The notes under the pieces: generated by a model
Databases searched by the model: none
What the model was told of the DNA's origin: nothing
What the model saw: the letters and a program-made list of their open reading frames with translations, nothing else
Shown here: piece after piece, positions 1 through 9,165 of the stretch
How positions within the stretch are numbered: position 1 is the stretch's first letter
Layout of the letters: each line of letters starts with the position of its first letter
Program-made: the position numbers and the translations under genes
DNA from: Aeromonas australiensis
Lineage (GTDB): Bacteria; Pseudomonadota; Gammaproteobacteria; Enterobacterales; Aeromonadaceae
Reading direction: 5' to 3'
Length of the DNA: 64,000 nucleotides
Assembly (NCBI RefSeq): GCF_000819725.1
Contig: NZ_CDDH01000012.1
Location: 31,096-95,095 of the forward strand

Positions 1-1702
1 CCTTGGCGACCCCCTGCTGCAGGTTCTCGATCATGGTCTGGATCTCGCTGGTGGACTGGGCGGTACGGCCCGCCAGACTGCGCACCTCATCCGCCACCAC
101 CGCAAAGCCGCGCCCCTGCTCACCAGCGCGGGCCGCCTCGATGGCAGCATTGAGGGCCAGCAGATTGGTCTGCTCGGCAATGCCACGAATAACATCGAGG
201 ATGTTGCCGATCTGACTGCTCATGGCACTCACGTCACCAATCACCTTGCCGGTCTGTTGCAGCTTGCCCGCCAATTGATGAGTGGTGGTGATATTGCCAG
301 CCATCACCTTGCGACCCATTTCTGACGCCTTCTCCACATCCATCACCCGCTCCAGGGTCTGGTTGGCAGCCTGAGCCACCTCCCGCACCGAGGCCTCCAT
401 CTGGGTCATGGCAGCAGCGACCGAGGCGGTCTCCTGCCGCTGCTTCTCCAGATCGGCCCGTACCGATTCGGTGGTGTGGCGGTTGCCGTGGGCGGCATCG
501 TTAAGCTGGGCCGAGGCTTGTGAAAGCTGCGCCAGCACCTCCCCCATCTGGGCGATAAGCAGGTTGATCTGGCTGCCCAGCTGACCAAATTCGTTGTTGC
601 TGCGAAAACCGATACGCTGGGTCATATCGCCCTGGGTCACTTCGGTCAGCACCCGCAACAGCTCTTTGAGCGGACGGCGAATGGCCTTACCCAGGGTATA
701 AGCCACCAGCATGGCGATCAGGATAGCAACCGCTATGCTGGTTCCCTGGGTCAGGGTGCTCTGGCGCTGCGCAGCTTTGGCATGCTGAATGCTCTGGTTC
801 ATCAGCTGCTGGCTCTGCGCGGTGATCCGCTCAAGTCGGTTCTGGATCTCGACAATCAGGGCGCTGGCCTGCTTGCTCTTCTCCCGCATCTGTTCCTGCT
901 GCTGCATCAGCACCAGATATTGGGCCAGTACACCTTCATTACCTGTGGTATCGCGCACGAAACCATGGATGTAGTGACCCATGTTGTTGTCGAAATCCTT
1001 GAGCTCCCCTTGCAGATCCTTGATGGTGCTGTTGAACCCCTCAATCTGCATCCTGTTGCGTTTAAGGGCACCCTCAATGGGTGCGGGAATAGTCTGGTTG
1101 AGGGCGTCCATGGTGGAGAGTTCGATGGCGGAGAGTTTGGTGGTCAGGGTCTCGGAGAGCATCTTGATAAAGCTGTCGTCGATGGTGATCATCATATCAC
1201 CCAGGTTCTTCTTGAACTGAGGCAAGCTGACCTGAAACTGTCCCTTGGCCAGATTGACTTTGTGCAACCGGGTAAGCAGTGCTTCGTGTTCACCGGGCAA
1301 GGTGTCGGTCAGTTGCAGGTATTGCTGAACCTGCTGGCCAAGGGCGGCCATCTCCCCCTGCAGTGCAGGGTGAGCTGCAACCTGTTCACCCAGTGTTGCC
1401 AGGGTCTGGTCAACCTGAGCTTTGGCCTGCTTCAACTTGGCCACTTCGGTCGGCAGCTGTTTGAGGTCCTGCTCGGTGAGCACATCCCCCAGCCACTTGT
1501 TGGCGCTGAGCAGGGTGATCTGGGTCTGACTGCTGGCAATCACCAGCGGCATCGACTGCTGGGTAACCTGCTCCAGCGCGTTCCCCAGGGTCTCCTGACT
1601 ACGAAATGTGAGTAGTGAACTGGCCCCCATCACGGCCACCAGGATCGCGAAGCCAAGATAGACTCGCTGCAAGATGGAGAGATCCGACATTGTTTGTTTC
1701 AT
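1..1702 (-). CDS. Methyl-accepting chemotaxis protein (3' part outside window)
   Basis: Inner-membrane chemoreceptor that signals to CheA/CheW. The reading frame starts at the ATG at 1702 and runs off the window, leaving about 567 visible residues. A first membrane segment lies at about residues 10-28, followed by a long helical periplasmic ligand domain of four-helix-bundle type. A second membrane segment is at about 310-330, then a HAMP region, then the cytoplasmic signalling domain. The highly conserved receptor tip is present ([19 protein letters not shown], followed by [12 protein letters not shown], about residues 506-541). The ligand cannot be predicted. The C-terminal end, including any CheR/CheB-binding tail, is not in the window. 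It is the first gene on the minus strand and diverges from hinT. Confidence 0.93.
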   Translation of the reverse strand, partial: MKQTMSDLSILQRVYLGFAILVAVMGASSLLTFRSQETLGNALEQVTQQSMPLVIASSQTQITLLSANKWLGDVLTEQDLKQLPTEVAKLKQAKAQVDQTLATLGEQVAAHPALQGEMAALGQQVQQYLQLTDTLPGEHEALLTRLHKVNLAKGQFQVSLPQFKKNLGDMMITIDDSFIKMLSETLTTKLSAIELSTMDALNQTIPAPIEGALKRNRMQIEGFNSTIKDLQGELKDFDNNMGHYIHGFVRDTTGNEGVLAQYLVLMQQQEQMREKSKQASALIVEIQNRLERITAQSQQLMNQSIQHAKAAQRQSTLTQGTSIAVAILIAMLVAYTLGKAIRRPLKELLRVLTEVTQGDMTQRIGFRSNNEFGQLGSQINLLIAQMGEVLAQLSQASAQLNDAAHGNRHTTESVRADLEKQRQETASVAAAMTQMEASVREVAQAANQTLERVMDVEKASEMGRKVMAGNITTTHQLAGKLQQTGKVIGDVSAMSSQIGNILDVIRGIAEQTNLLALNAAIEAARAGEQGRGFAVVADEVRSLAGRTAQSTSEIQTMIENLQQGVAK

Positions 1703-1953
1703 TATTATCCCGCTGTATATGCAAAAGTCCCTTGCCTGAGTACCCCGTCCTTTTGATACCCTGCAGACCACCCTCAACAGGCGCTGCAGCTGACGTTCCT
1801 CTGGCTATCGGTATTTTTAACAATAACTGAAGGGAATGGGACATCAGCTGTGTCAAATGTCGGCTTGTGTCACACTTGGCGTGCTGCTCGCCCCCCTTTC
1901 GGGAGCCGCTTGGGGTTCTAGTTCAATTTTCTGTTTCCTATAGGGAGTTAGCC

Positions 1954-2304
1954 ATGGCGCAAGAAACCATTTTCAGCAAAATCATCCGTAAAGAGATCCC
2001 CGCCGACATCCTTTACCAGGACGATCTGGTCACTGCATTTCGCGATATCCAGCCCAAGGCCAAGACCCATATCCTGATCATCCCCAATGTGCTGATCCCC
2101 ACCGTCAATTATGTGGAAGCCGAACATGAACTGGCCCTTGGCCGGATGTTCACTGTGGCCCGCAAACTGGCCGCCGAGGCGGGTATCGCCGAAGATGGCT
2201 ACCGCCTCATCATGAACTGCAACCGCCACGGTGGGCAGGAGGTCTACCATATCCACCTGCATCTGGTCGGCGGCCAGCCGCTGGGGCCGCTGCTCAGCCT
2301 GTAA
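1954..2304 (+). CDS. hinT: HIT-family purine nucleoside phosphoramidase HinT
   Basis: Small cytoplasmic histidine-triad hydrolase that cleaves adenosine phosphoramidates. The 116-residue product has the usual family length. The N-terminal [19 protein letters not shown] is typical, and the catalytic triad motif [10 protein letters not shown] lies close to the C-terminus. The start at 1954 is preceded by a purine-rich GGGAG sequence; an upstream in-frame extension to 1867 looks non-coding. Its stop overlaps the next start by one base, so it heads a run of genes (lipoprotein, ycfL-like, lpoB, thiK, DUF6279). The hinT-ycfL-lpoB-thiK order is that of enteric bacteria. Confidence 0.95.
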   Translation: MAQETIFSKIIRKEIPADILYQDDLVTAFRDIQPKAKTHILIIPNVLIPTVNYVEAEHELALGRMFTVARKLAAEAGIAEDGYRLIMNCNRHGGQEVYHIHLHLVGGQPLGPLLSL

Positions 2305-3752
2305 TGCATCGATACCGCTTCACCTGCCGCAGCGCCCTGTTGCTCTGCGGCGCCCTGCTGTTGCTGGGGGGGTGCGCCTCCCGCTGGCAGGATATGTTCG
2401 TCTCCTACTCCGATCAGATGGTGCCCCTGCGCAACCAGCTGCTGCTAGGCCATGCCGCCGAGGCGCTGCCCGAGGTACGCGACTCCACCCTCGGCGATGA
2501 CACCTTTGTCCTCGATCGCCTTGAACAGGGGCGTATTGCCTGGCTGGCCGGTCAGGATGCTGGCAGCAAGCAGGCGTTCACCGCCGCCGACAACCGCCTT
2601 GAGTGGGAAGATAATCAGGCACAATACCGGCTGAGCCACGGGTTCGATCAGGTGGGTAGCCTGCTCACCAACGATCAGTCTATGGCCTATCGTACTCCCG
2701 ATTACGAACGCACCATGCTGCACCACTATCTGGCCCTCAACTACCTGCAACGGGGGGATGCCGATGGCGCCCTGGTGGAGGTGCGCCGGGCCAATCAGGT
2801 GCAGGAGCAGGCCCTGAAACGGCGAGCCGACGAGGTGCGCAAGGCAGAGGATAAGCGCGAAGAGGCCGAGGCCGATATCACCACTGAAGGCGAAATGCGC
2901 CAGCTGATGTCGCGCGGCGCACCGGATCTCGACCGGCTGATCGGCAAGGTCAAGAACGGTTTCCAGAACGCCTACACCTTCTATTTTTCCGCCGTGCTCT
3001 ATGAGGCGGCCGGGGATCTCAACGACGCCTGGGTCGACTATCAGCGCGGCTACCAGATAGCGCCGGACAACCGCAGCCTGCAAGATGCCTTACTGCGCCT
3101 GGCTGTGCTGCGTGGCTCACCGGACGAGATCCGCGCGACCGAGAAAAAGGTGGGCCGCAAAGCGCTGCCCCTTGCGAAAGATCAAGGCCAACTGGTGGTG
3201 CTGTTTGAAGATGGCTTGATCCCGGCGCGGCGCGAGCTGTTCCTGCCGCTGCCCATCTCCACTTCCAGCGGCGATTTTCGTACCTTTACCGTGGCCATCC
3301 CCTATTACGATAATCGGGCCAGCGACACCGGCCCGCTGACGTTGGAAGTCGGCAAGGGGGCCTGGCAGACCAGCGAGCTGGTCAGGCTGGAAGCGCTGGC
3401 CGCCAAAGATCTGCAAGAGCGGCTGCCCGGCATGCTGACCCGCCAGGCGCTGCGACTGGTGGCCAAGGAGCAGATGCGCCGCACCGCCGCCAAAGAGGGG
3501 GGCGATCTGGGCAATATTCTGGTGGGGATCTTCAATACCCTCTCGGAGCGAGCCGATACCCGCAGCTGGCTGACGCTACCAGCGCAGGCATCAAGCTGGC
3601 AGGGGATGGTGCCGGCAGGTGACATCAACCTCACCCTGAGCGCGGGGGCTGCGCAGCGGCAATTGCCGCTGACCATTCATAGCGGCCGTACCACCCTGGT
3701 GTGGGTACAGCGCCTCGGCGCTGGTCTGACCACCCGGGTGATGCCGCTCTGA
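2304..3752 (+). CDS. COG3014-type lipoprotein
   Basis: Predicted lipoprotein of 482 residues. The signal peptide ends in a lipobox (LLGGCAS, Cys about 24). The mature part contains helical, TPR-like stretches (around YLQRGDADGALVEVRRANQ and DAWVDYQRGYQIAPDN) and a charged coiled-coil-like segment at about 160-195. The C-terminal half is beta-rich. I recognise it as a family of envelope lipoproteins of unknown function. The start codon overlaps the hinT stop (TAATG), so the two are translationally coupled. Its position before ycfL and lpoB suggests an outer-membrane or peptidoglycan-related role, which is inference only. Confidence 0.82.
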   Translation: MHRYRFTCRSALLLCGALLLLGGCASRWQDMFVSYSDQMVPLRNQLLLGHAAEALPEVRDSTLGDDTFVLDRLEQGRIAWLAGQDAGSKQAFTAADNRLEWEDNQAQYRLSHGFDQVGSLLTNDQSMAYRTPDYERTMLHHYLALNYLQRGDADGALVEVRRANQVQEQALKRRADEVRKAEDKREEAEADITTEGEMRQLMSRGAPDLDRLIGKVKNGFQNAYTFYFSAVLYEAAGDLNDAWVDYQRGYQIAPDNRSLQDALLRLAVLRGSPDEIRATEKKVGRKALPLAKDQGQLVVLFEDGLIPARRELFLPLPISTSSGDFRTFTVAIPYYDNRASDTGPLTLEVGKGAWQTSELVRLEALAAKDLQERLPGMLTRQALRLVAKEQMRRTAAKEGGDLGNILVGIFNTLSERADTRSWLTLPAQASSWQGMVPAGDINLTLSAGAAQRQLPLTIHSGRTTLVWVQRLGAGLTTRVMPL

Positions 3753-3835
3753 GCAGATGGCAAAGAGAGATGAGCAAGACAATTAACCGGGCAGGCTCAC
3801 ACGCGGCCCCACTCACCCCGATTAAGGAGAGCAAG

Positions 3836-4234
3836 ATGAAAGCATACGGGTTGGCCCTCGGGATCGCGCTGCTGCTGACCGGCTGCGCCACCAACACCTC
3901 AGGCGTGGCGCTCTATGGCCCGGCGGGCGGTGCAGCCACGCAGGAGCCGCATCAAAACGTCAACGTCACCCTGACCGAGCTGAGCCGCCGTGAACAGAAC
4001 GGCCTGCTGCAGGTCAATGTGGCCGCCGCCAGCACCCAGCGCGGCGATAACAAGCTGCAATATATCTTCTATTGGTATGATGACGCCGGTCAGGAGGTCG
4101 CCAGCGATGGCCGCGGCTGGACCCCCATCAAGCTGCATGGCTATCAGACCCGCACCCTCTCCGCCCTGGCCCCCAGCCCGGCGGCGCAGGGTTACCGGAT
4201 TTACGTACGCGAAGTGATTGAGGAATCCAACTGA
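3836..4234 (+). CDS. YcfL-like lipoprotein (DUF1425)
   Basis: Lipoprotein of 132 residues with an N-terminal signal ending in LLTGCAT. The start at 3836 follows a good AAGGAGA ribosome site; the longer in-frame ORF beginning at 3701 overlaps the previous gene and is unlikely. The mature domain is small and beta-rich, with WYDDAGQEV...GRGWTPIKL typical of the YcfL family. In Enterobacteria ycfL sits directly before lpoB, as here. Its stop overlaps the lpoB start by one base. The biochemical function is unknown. Confidence 0.85.
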   Translation: MKAYGLALGIALLLTGCATNTSGVALYGPAGGAATQEPHQNVNVTLTELSRREQNGLLQVNVAAASTQRGDNKLQYIFYWYDDAGQEVASDGRGWTPIKLHGYQTRTLSALAPSPAAQGYRIYVREVIEESN

Positions 4235-4830
4235 TGAAAATGAATCATGCCCTGCTGATATTGACCTCTGCATTGCTCTTGGGCGGCTGCTCCAGCACCA
4301 CCGTCAGCTATGGCGATCCCACTGAAACCGAAACCGTCACCGTCGATTATGGCTCGACCGACCTGCAGGCTATCGCCGACAAGATGGCGGACTCCATGCT
4401 GGCCTCCCCCGCTACCAGCGAGATCACCGCTGGCGGGCGTCCGGTGATGTTTATGGACTCTATCCGCAACAAGACCTCCGAGCACATCGATACCGAAGCC
4501 ATCACCGATACCATCCGCACCAAGTTGCTGCGGGCCGGTAAGTTCCGCTTCGTCGACATGAGCAAGGTGGCCGCCGTCAAGCAGCAGCTCGAATACCAGC
4601 AGAGCAGCGGCATGGTTGACCCGGCCTCCATGGTACGACTGGGCAAGCAGACCGGTGCCCGCTACATGGTCTATGGCAACCTCGCCAGCATCGTCAAGGA
4701 CAACGGCAAGGTGAAGGATGTCTACTACCAGATGACCATGAACCTGATGGATCTGCAAAGCGGCGAGCTGCTGTGGGCCGATCAGAAAGAGATCCGCAAA
4801 CAGGCGAAGAAATCCACCTTTGGCTGGTAA
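4234..4830 (+). CDS. lpoB: Penicillin-binding protein activator LpoB
   Basis: Outer-membrane lipoprotein that activates the bifunctional peptidoglycan synthase PBP1B from the outside. The 198-residue product has a lipobox (LLLGGCSS, Cys 19), a short linker, and the LpoB globular domain (around PVMFMDSIRNKTSEHIDTE and ARYMVYGNLASIV). It is translationally coupled to the upstream ycfL-like gene (TGATG) and overlaps thiK by 11 bases. The linker is shorter than in E. coli, which may reflect a different envelope spacing (inference). Confidence 0.92.
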   Translation: MKMNHALLILTSALLLGGCSSTTVSYGDPTETETVTVDYGSTDLQAIADKMADSMLASPATSEITAGGRPVMFMDSIRNKTSEHIDTEAITDTIRTKLLRAGKFRFVDMSKVAAVKQQLEYQQSSGMVDPASMVRLGKQTGARYMVYGNLASIVKDNGKVKDVYYQMTMNLMDLQSGELLWADQKEIRKQAKKSTFGW

Positions 4831-5665
4831 CAGGCTCCCGCTGACGGGCAACTGTGATCCGTTGCTGGCCAGCCTGCCCGCCCCCTGGCGAGAGGGCACA
4901 TTGATACCACTCGGGGTGGGGCTGACCAACTGCAACTATCGACTGCACCTCCCCTCCGGGCGCAGTTACTTTTTGCGTCAAGGCCACCCCGATCCGCTTC
5001 GTCTTGGCATCGACCGAGCTACCGAGTGGCAGCTTTATCAGGGGGCGATGACCGAAGGGCTGGCGCTGCCTTGCCACTATGGCGATCCCGCCAGCGGCCT
5101 GATGCTACTCGAATGGTGCGATGAGCCAAACTGGACGGTCGCGGCGCCACCGGCCGCCGATCAGCCCCTGCTGCTGGCAGAGGTGCTGCGCAAGCTCCAT
5201 TGCTTGCCGCTACCTGCGGTGGTGATGGCGGTGCGAGCTCACGCTGCGGGCTATCGCGCCCGCCTGGCCCACACTCCCTCCTGGCTGCCCGCGCTGGAGC
5301 GGGGCTTGCTCGCCTGCAGTGAGCCAAATGATTGCTGGCGCCCTTGCCACCATGATCTCAATCCGGCTAACTTGTTGGGAAGCAAACCCTGGGTCATCGA
5401 TTGGGAATACGGCGCGACCGGGCACCCCGGCTTTGAACTCGCCAGTATCCAGCGAACCCATGAGTGGCCCGCCGAGCGGCGTGACGAGCTGGAAGCGCAC
5501 TATCTGCTGGCCCTGCCGCGCCACCAGTGGCCCGATTTTCAGAGCGAGGCGTTTTTACCCTGGGTCGACTATATCGGCCTGCTCTGGGCCCTGCTGATGG
5601 CAGAGCGACAGCCCTCACTCGACTATGACACCCTGATCGCCATCAACCGGCAACGACTGGAGTAA
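4820..5665 (+). CDS. thiK: Thiamine kinase-type aminoglycoside/choline phosphotransferase family protein
   Basis: Predicted small-molecule kinase of 281 residues; by synteny it is ThiK, which phosphorylates salvaged thiamine. The catalytic loop HHDLNPANLL (about residue 175) and the metal-binding DWEYG motif (about 190) are intact, as expected for the APH/choline kinase fold. The start is a TTG at 4820 inside the end of lpoB; a later start would remove N-terminal residues before the conserved GLTNCNY segment. Gene order lpoB-thiK matches enteric bacteria, although nagZ does not follow. Substrate specificity rests on context. Confidence 0.82.
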   Translation: MAGNRLPLTGNCDPLLASLPAPWREGTLIPLGVGLTNCNYRLHLPSGRSYFLRQGHPDPLRLGIDRATEWQLYQGAMTEGLALPCHYGDPASGLMLLEWCDEPNWTVAAPPAADQPLLLAEVLRKLHCLPLPAVVMAVRAHAAGYRARLAHTPSWLPALERGLLACSEPNDCWRPCHHDLNPANLLGSKPWVIDWEYGATGHPGFELASIQRTHEWPAERRDELEAHYLLALPRHQWPDFQSEAFLPWVDYIGLLWALLMAERQPSLDYDTLIAINRQRLE

Positions 5666-5668
5666 CAG

Positions 5669-6526
5669 ATGATAAACAAGGTGCGCTGGCACAAGCCGAA
5701 AACCTGGGGTCTGCTGCTGATCGCCCTGCTGCTGACCGGCTGCTCTACCCGGGTGATCTACTACTGGCTCGATACCGCCATCATCTGGCAGCTGGATGAC
5801 TATTTCGCCCTCTCCTCCTCTCAAAAGAAACTGCTCAGTCGTGAAGTGAAGGGGTTGATGGCCTGGCACCGACAGCATGAGCTGCCTCGCTACGCCAAGG
5901 ATCTCGACGCGCTGGCCAAGGCGGTCGCCAGCCCCATGACGCCGGCCCAAATTGCCACTCATCTCGATACGGCTCAGCACAGCCTCACGCGCACACTGGA
6001 AAATACCATTCCCCGGACCGTCAAGCTGGCACGCACCCTCACCGACGAGCAGGTGGCCCGCTTTATGACCGACAGGGTTAAGCGGCAACAGGATCGCCAG
6101 CGCGATTTTGCCACCGAATCCCGCGAACAGATGCTGGCGGAGTTTCGCGACAAGATGAACAAACGACTCACATTCTGGATTGGCAAAGTAAAGCCTGCTC
6201 AGGAACCGCTGGTGGCCCAGTGGGCCGAGTGGCAGTACGAGCTGATGCCCCCCTGGCTGGAATTTCAGGAGTCCTGGACCCTGGAGCTGGACCGGCTAAT
6301 GAAGCAGCGGCAAAACCCGGACTTTAGTCAGGCGTTGAGCGCCCTGCTGGCCGAAGGGGATGGCCTGATGGATGGCCGCTTTACCGGCTATACCGAGCAG
6401 TCTCGCCAGCGTACCGTCAACTGGCTGAGTGACCTCAGTCAGTCGCTGGATATCTCCCAGCGTGCCCATCTCTACTCCCTGCTCAAGGGTTATGCCCGTG
6501 ACTTCAACAAGATGGGTGGCCGTTGA
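5669..6526 (+). CDS. DUF6279-type lipoprotein
   Basis: Predicted lipoprotein of 285 residues. The signal peptide ends in the lipobox LLTGCST (Cys about 25). The mature protein is helical, rich in Arg, Gln and Trp, and begins with the motif YYWLDTAIIWQLDDYF characteristic of this uncharacterised family. It starts three bases after thiK and is probably the last gene of the hinT-lpoB transcription unit. No enzyme motif is visible and the function is unknown. Confidence 0.8.
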   Translation: MINKVRWHKPKTWGLLLIALLLTGCSTRVIYYWLDTAIIWQLDDYFALSSSQKKLLSREVKGLMAWHRQHELPRYAKDLDALAKAVASPMTPAQIATHLDTAQHSLTRTLENTIPRTVKLARTLTDEQVARFMTDRVKRQQDRQRDFATESREQMLAEFRDKMNKRLTFWIGKVKPAQEPLVAQWAEWQYELMPPWLEFQESWTLELDRLMKQRQNPDFSQALSALLAEGDGLMDGRFTGYTEQSRQRTVNWLSDLSQSLDISQRAHLYSLLKGYARDFNKMGGR

Positions 6527-6583
6527 TACGATGACCGGACAGGCATCAACAACTCGCTATGACCTTGTTACAGATAAGGGCTT

Positions 6584-7057
6584 GTGGTAGCTTGCACACT
6601 CTATTTTTCTGGAACTGACTCTTTGCGCCTTATCGACAAAGTCAAACTGGTGCTGGTAACCCTGGTTATCGCCCTCACCCTGCTTTGTTCCATCGCACGA
6701 ATGGAAGGCACGCTGCTACCCGTATCTCCCCACAGTGAACAGCAGCAGACTCAGGTGTTCAATCAGCTTAGCGACAGTGATGATGGCCTCATCAAGTTTG
6801 TTGGCAGCCATCAAAATCATCTGCTTCGCCTAGAACAGTCCCTGCGTGATGACCATCAACCCAAAAGTGTGGTCTATGAACTGATCATGAGCTGGTCTGC
6901 CCAGGCCATCCTGCTGTTGCTGCTCGGTTGGCTGTTACTTACGCCCGAGCTCTATCACAGACAGAGTTTTCGCGATCGCTTCGGTGCGATCCATCGGCAC
7001 CATCTACAGCGCCAACATCTCCAGTACCGCTTTACCCAGAGTTATCTGATCGCCTGA
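6584..7057 (+). CDS. Short membrane protein upstream of secDF; possible regulatory leader
   Basis: I do not recognise this ORF. From the GTG at 6584 it is 157 residues; a TTG at 6623 gives 144 residues and puts the hydrophobic segment near the N-terminus, so the start is uncertain. There is a signal-anchor-like stretch (about residues 21-37), a polar Gln/Asp-rich middle, a second hydrophobic segment (about 105-120, ILLLLLGWLLL), and a basic His/Arg/Gln-rich tail of about 35 residues ending in TQSYLIA. It lies 155 bases before secD on the same strand. In Vibrio, an exported arrest peptide of similar size (VemP) sits upstream of secDF2 and controls it. No sequence match to VemP is claimed; the parallel is position, size and architecture. 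Confidence 0.55.
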   Translation: MVACTLYFSGTDSLRLIDKVKLVLVTLVIALTLLCSIARMEGTLLPVSPHSEQQQTQVFNQLSDSDDGLIKFVGSHQNHLLRLEQSLRDDHQPKSVVYELIMSWSAQAILLLLLGWLLLTPELYHRQSFRDRFGAIHRHHLQRQHLQYRFTQSYLIA

Positions 7058-7103
7058 CCCGAGGGGTTGGCGCATCGACTGTTTGTACCTCTCCTCTTCC
7101 TGA

Positions 7104-7127
7104 CGGATCCGGCTGCTGCCTGATCCG
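7104..7127 (+). promoter_or_regulatory. Stem-loop between the leader ORF and secD
   Basis: CGGATC-C-GGC-TGCT-GCC-T-GATCCG forms a stable hairpin with one internal mismatch. It sits in the 155-base gap before secD. Two CCTCT pyrimidine tracts (7088-7092 and 7093-7097) just upstream are complementary to the AGAGG ribosome site of secD (7198-7202), so alternative folding could hide that site. A T-run lies about 17 bases downstream, too far for a classical terminator. The regulatory role is inference. Confidence 0.4.
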
Positions 7128-7212
7128 CATCTGATGCATCCCATTTTTTGCGCCTTGCCGAGCCTTGCTGCTATGGCCAGCGCACCATTCTCCTGACAGA
7201 GGCTTATTTGCC

Positions 7213-9015
7213 ATGAGAAAGAGCAATCGCACCATTCTTAACCGCATGAGCAAGTGGCAGTATGCACTGCTGCTGTTGATGCTGTTGACCTTTACCTTTT
7301 ACTCCCTGCCCACCTTTTTTGGTGAGCAACCCTCCCTCGGCCTGCACGGACAGCAGCGCCTGACCAACCAGCAGCAGATGTTGCTGAGCGACACCCACCT
7401 GACACCGGTCAAGGTGATCGAGCAACCTGAGCGGGTTGAGCTGGTGTTTGCCAGCCAGGGCGAGCAGCAGCGCGCCAAGCAGTTGCTGGAACAACAAGGG
7501 GTCGACAGTGCCGCGCTGACCCTGGAGTTTCACTCCAATGCGCCGGCCTGGATCACGCGTCTGGGCGCCGATCCCATCAAGCTGGGGCTCGATCTGCGAG
7601 GCGGCTCCCAGCTGCTGATCGGGGTGGACGTGGATTTTGTTATCGACACCCAGACCAAAAATCTGGTGGATACCCTGCGTACCCGCTTCCGTGAAGCCAA
7701 CCTGCGCGGCGCCAGCGTCACGCGCACGACACAAGGCGCGGTAGCCGTCACCCTGCCGGAGGTCGCCGAACAGGAGAGCTGGCTCGCCATCATCAAGGAG
7801 AGTGCCGGTACCCGTCAGGATCAGTGGAAGCTGACCCGCTCCGGCAATGATCTGAAACTGGTGCTGAGCGAGGCGGAGCGCACCCTGCTGGCCAACAATG
7901 CTGTGACCCAGAACCTGTCGATCCTGAAAAAGCGGATCAACGAACTCGGCATCGTCGAAGCCTCGGTGGTGCGTCAAGGGCAAGATGGCATTCGTATCGA
8001 ACTGCCCGGGGTACACAACCCCAAGCAGGCAAAAGAGGTGATCGGGGCCACCGCCTCCCTGGCCTTCTACGAAGCCAAAGCCGACAGCCACTTCTATATC
8101 GCCGATCGCAACGGCCAGGCCGTCGGCATGGCACGCAAGCCGGTACTGACCGGCGAGCACATCGTCGATGCCCGCGCCAACATGGGCGAAATGGGCCAGC
8201 CCCAGGTCAATATCGTGCTCGACACCCTGGGTGGCAGCAAGATGAACCAGTTCAGTCGCCAGCACGTGGGCAAGCCGATGGCGACCGTTTTCACCGAGTA
8301 CAAAACCAACGCCCAGGGCAAACTGCGCGCCCAGAGCGAGGTGATCAACGTCGCCACCATCCAGACCGCCCTTGGCAATCAGTTCCGCATCACCGGCATT
8401 GGCAGTCTGCCGGAGGCGCAAGAGCTGGCCATGCTGCTGCGTGCCGGTGCCCTCACCGCCCCGCTCAAGATCCTCGAAGAGCGGTCTATCGGTCCGACGC
8501 TGGGGATGCAGAATATCGAGGCAGGCTTCACCGCGCTGGCCTTCGGCATGGCAGGCATGATGCTGTTCATGATGGCCTGGTATCGCAAGTTCGGCTGGGT
8601 TGCCATCACGGCGCTGGTCGCCAACCTGTTGATGCAGGTGGGGATGCTGGCGGTGCTGCCGGGCGCCGTGCTGACCCTGCCGGGGATCGCCGGTCTGGTG
8701 CTGACGGTGGGCATGGCGGTGGATACCCATGTGCTGATCTTCGAGCGGATCAAGGACCGGCTGCGAGAAGGGGGATCGCTGGCCAACGCCATCGATTTTG
8801 GCTACCGCTCAGCCTTCCACACCATTTTCGATGCCAACATCACCACCCTCATCTGTGCCGTGGTGCTCTACTCCATCGGCTCCGGGCCGCTGCAGGGCTT
8901 CTCCGTCACCCTTATTCTGGGTCTGCTCTCCAGCATGATCACCGGGATCTGGGGCACCCGCGCCATCATCAACCCCCTGTGGGGACGCAGCAGCGAGCGC
9001 GCGCTGAAGGTGTAA
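7213..9015 (+). CDS. secD: Protein translocase subunit SecD (second-type paralogue)
   Basis: Inner-membrane RND-type subunit that uses the ion gradient to help complete Sec-dependent export. The 600-residue product has an N-terminal membrane segment, the conserved LGLDLRGGSQLLIGVD motif (about 121-138), the large periplasmic P1 domain, and the C-terminal membrane block with GMAVDTHVLIFERIKD carrying the conserved Asp. The start at 7213 follows AGAGG; a 16-residue upstream extension is possible but lacks a good site. There is no yajC or tgt upstream, unlike the canonical secDF locus, which suggests an additional copy as in Vibrio. It pairs with the secF at 9166. Confidence 0.93.
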   Translation: MRKSNRTILNRMSKWQYALLLLMLLTFTFYSLPTFFGEQPSLGLHGQQRLTNQQQMLLSDTHLTPVKVIEQPERVELVFASQGEQQRAKQLLEQQGVDSAALTLEFHSNAPAWITRLGADPIKLGLDLRGGSQLLIGVDVDFVIDTQTKNLVDTLRTRFREANLRGASVTRTTQGAVAVTLPEVAEQESWLAIIKESAGTRQDQWKLTRSGNDLKLVLSEAERTLLANNAVTQNLSILKKRINELGIVEASVVRQGQDGIRIELPGVHNPKQAKEVIGATASLAFYEAKADSHFYIADRNGQAVGMARKPVLTGEHIVDARANMGEMGQPQVNIVLDTLGGSKMNQFSRQHVGKPMATVFTEYKTNAQGKLRAQSEVINVATIQTALGNQFRITGIGSLPEAQELAMLLRAGALTAPLKILEERSIGPTLGMQNIEAGFTALAFGMAGMMLFMMAWYRKFGWVAITALVANLLMQVGMLAVLPGAVLTLPGIAGLVLTVGMAVDTHVLIFERIKDRLREGGSLANAIDFGYRSAFHTIFDANITTLICAVVLYSIGSGPLQGFSVTLILGLLSSMITGIWGTRAIINPLWGRSSERALKV

Positions 9016-9165
9016 CGGGACAGCTGTCCCTCTGATGAGCAGCTTTGGCGGCGGTATCGGCCATGGATATGGCCGGGGCATGCCAAAGCAGAACCTTTTC
9101 CCCGGCGTGTTGCGACACGTCGTGATGGGCCAACAGCCTGATGCTGGCTGGCCAAGGAGAGAATT
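9016..9165 (+). other. Structured gap between secD and secF
   Basis: secD and secF are usually nearly adjacent, but here 150 bases separate them. The gap contains several short inverted repeats: around GGCCATGGATATGGCC, around CGTGT-TGCG-ACACG, and an imperfect one around GGCCAACAGCC/GCTGGCTGGCC. No ORF with a convincing start is present. The secF ribosome site (AAGGAGAG) is at its end. Confidence 0.5.

Noticed and set aside
7204..8730. 508-codon minus-strand frame opposite secD
   Set aside because: Antisense shadow of secD, rich in His/Gln/Gly as usual for such frames; no start signal or family match.
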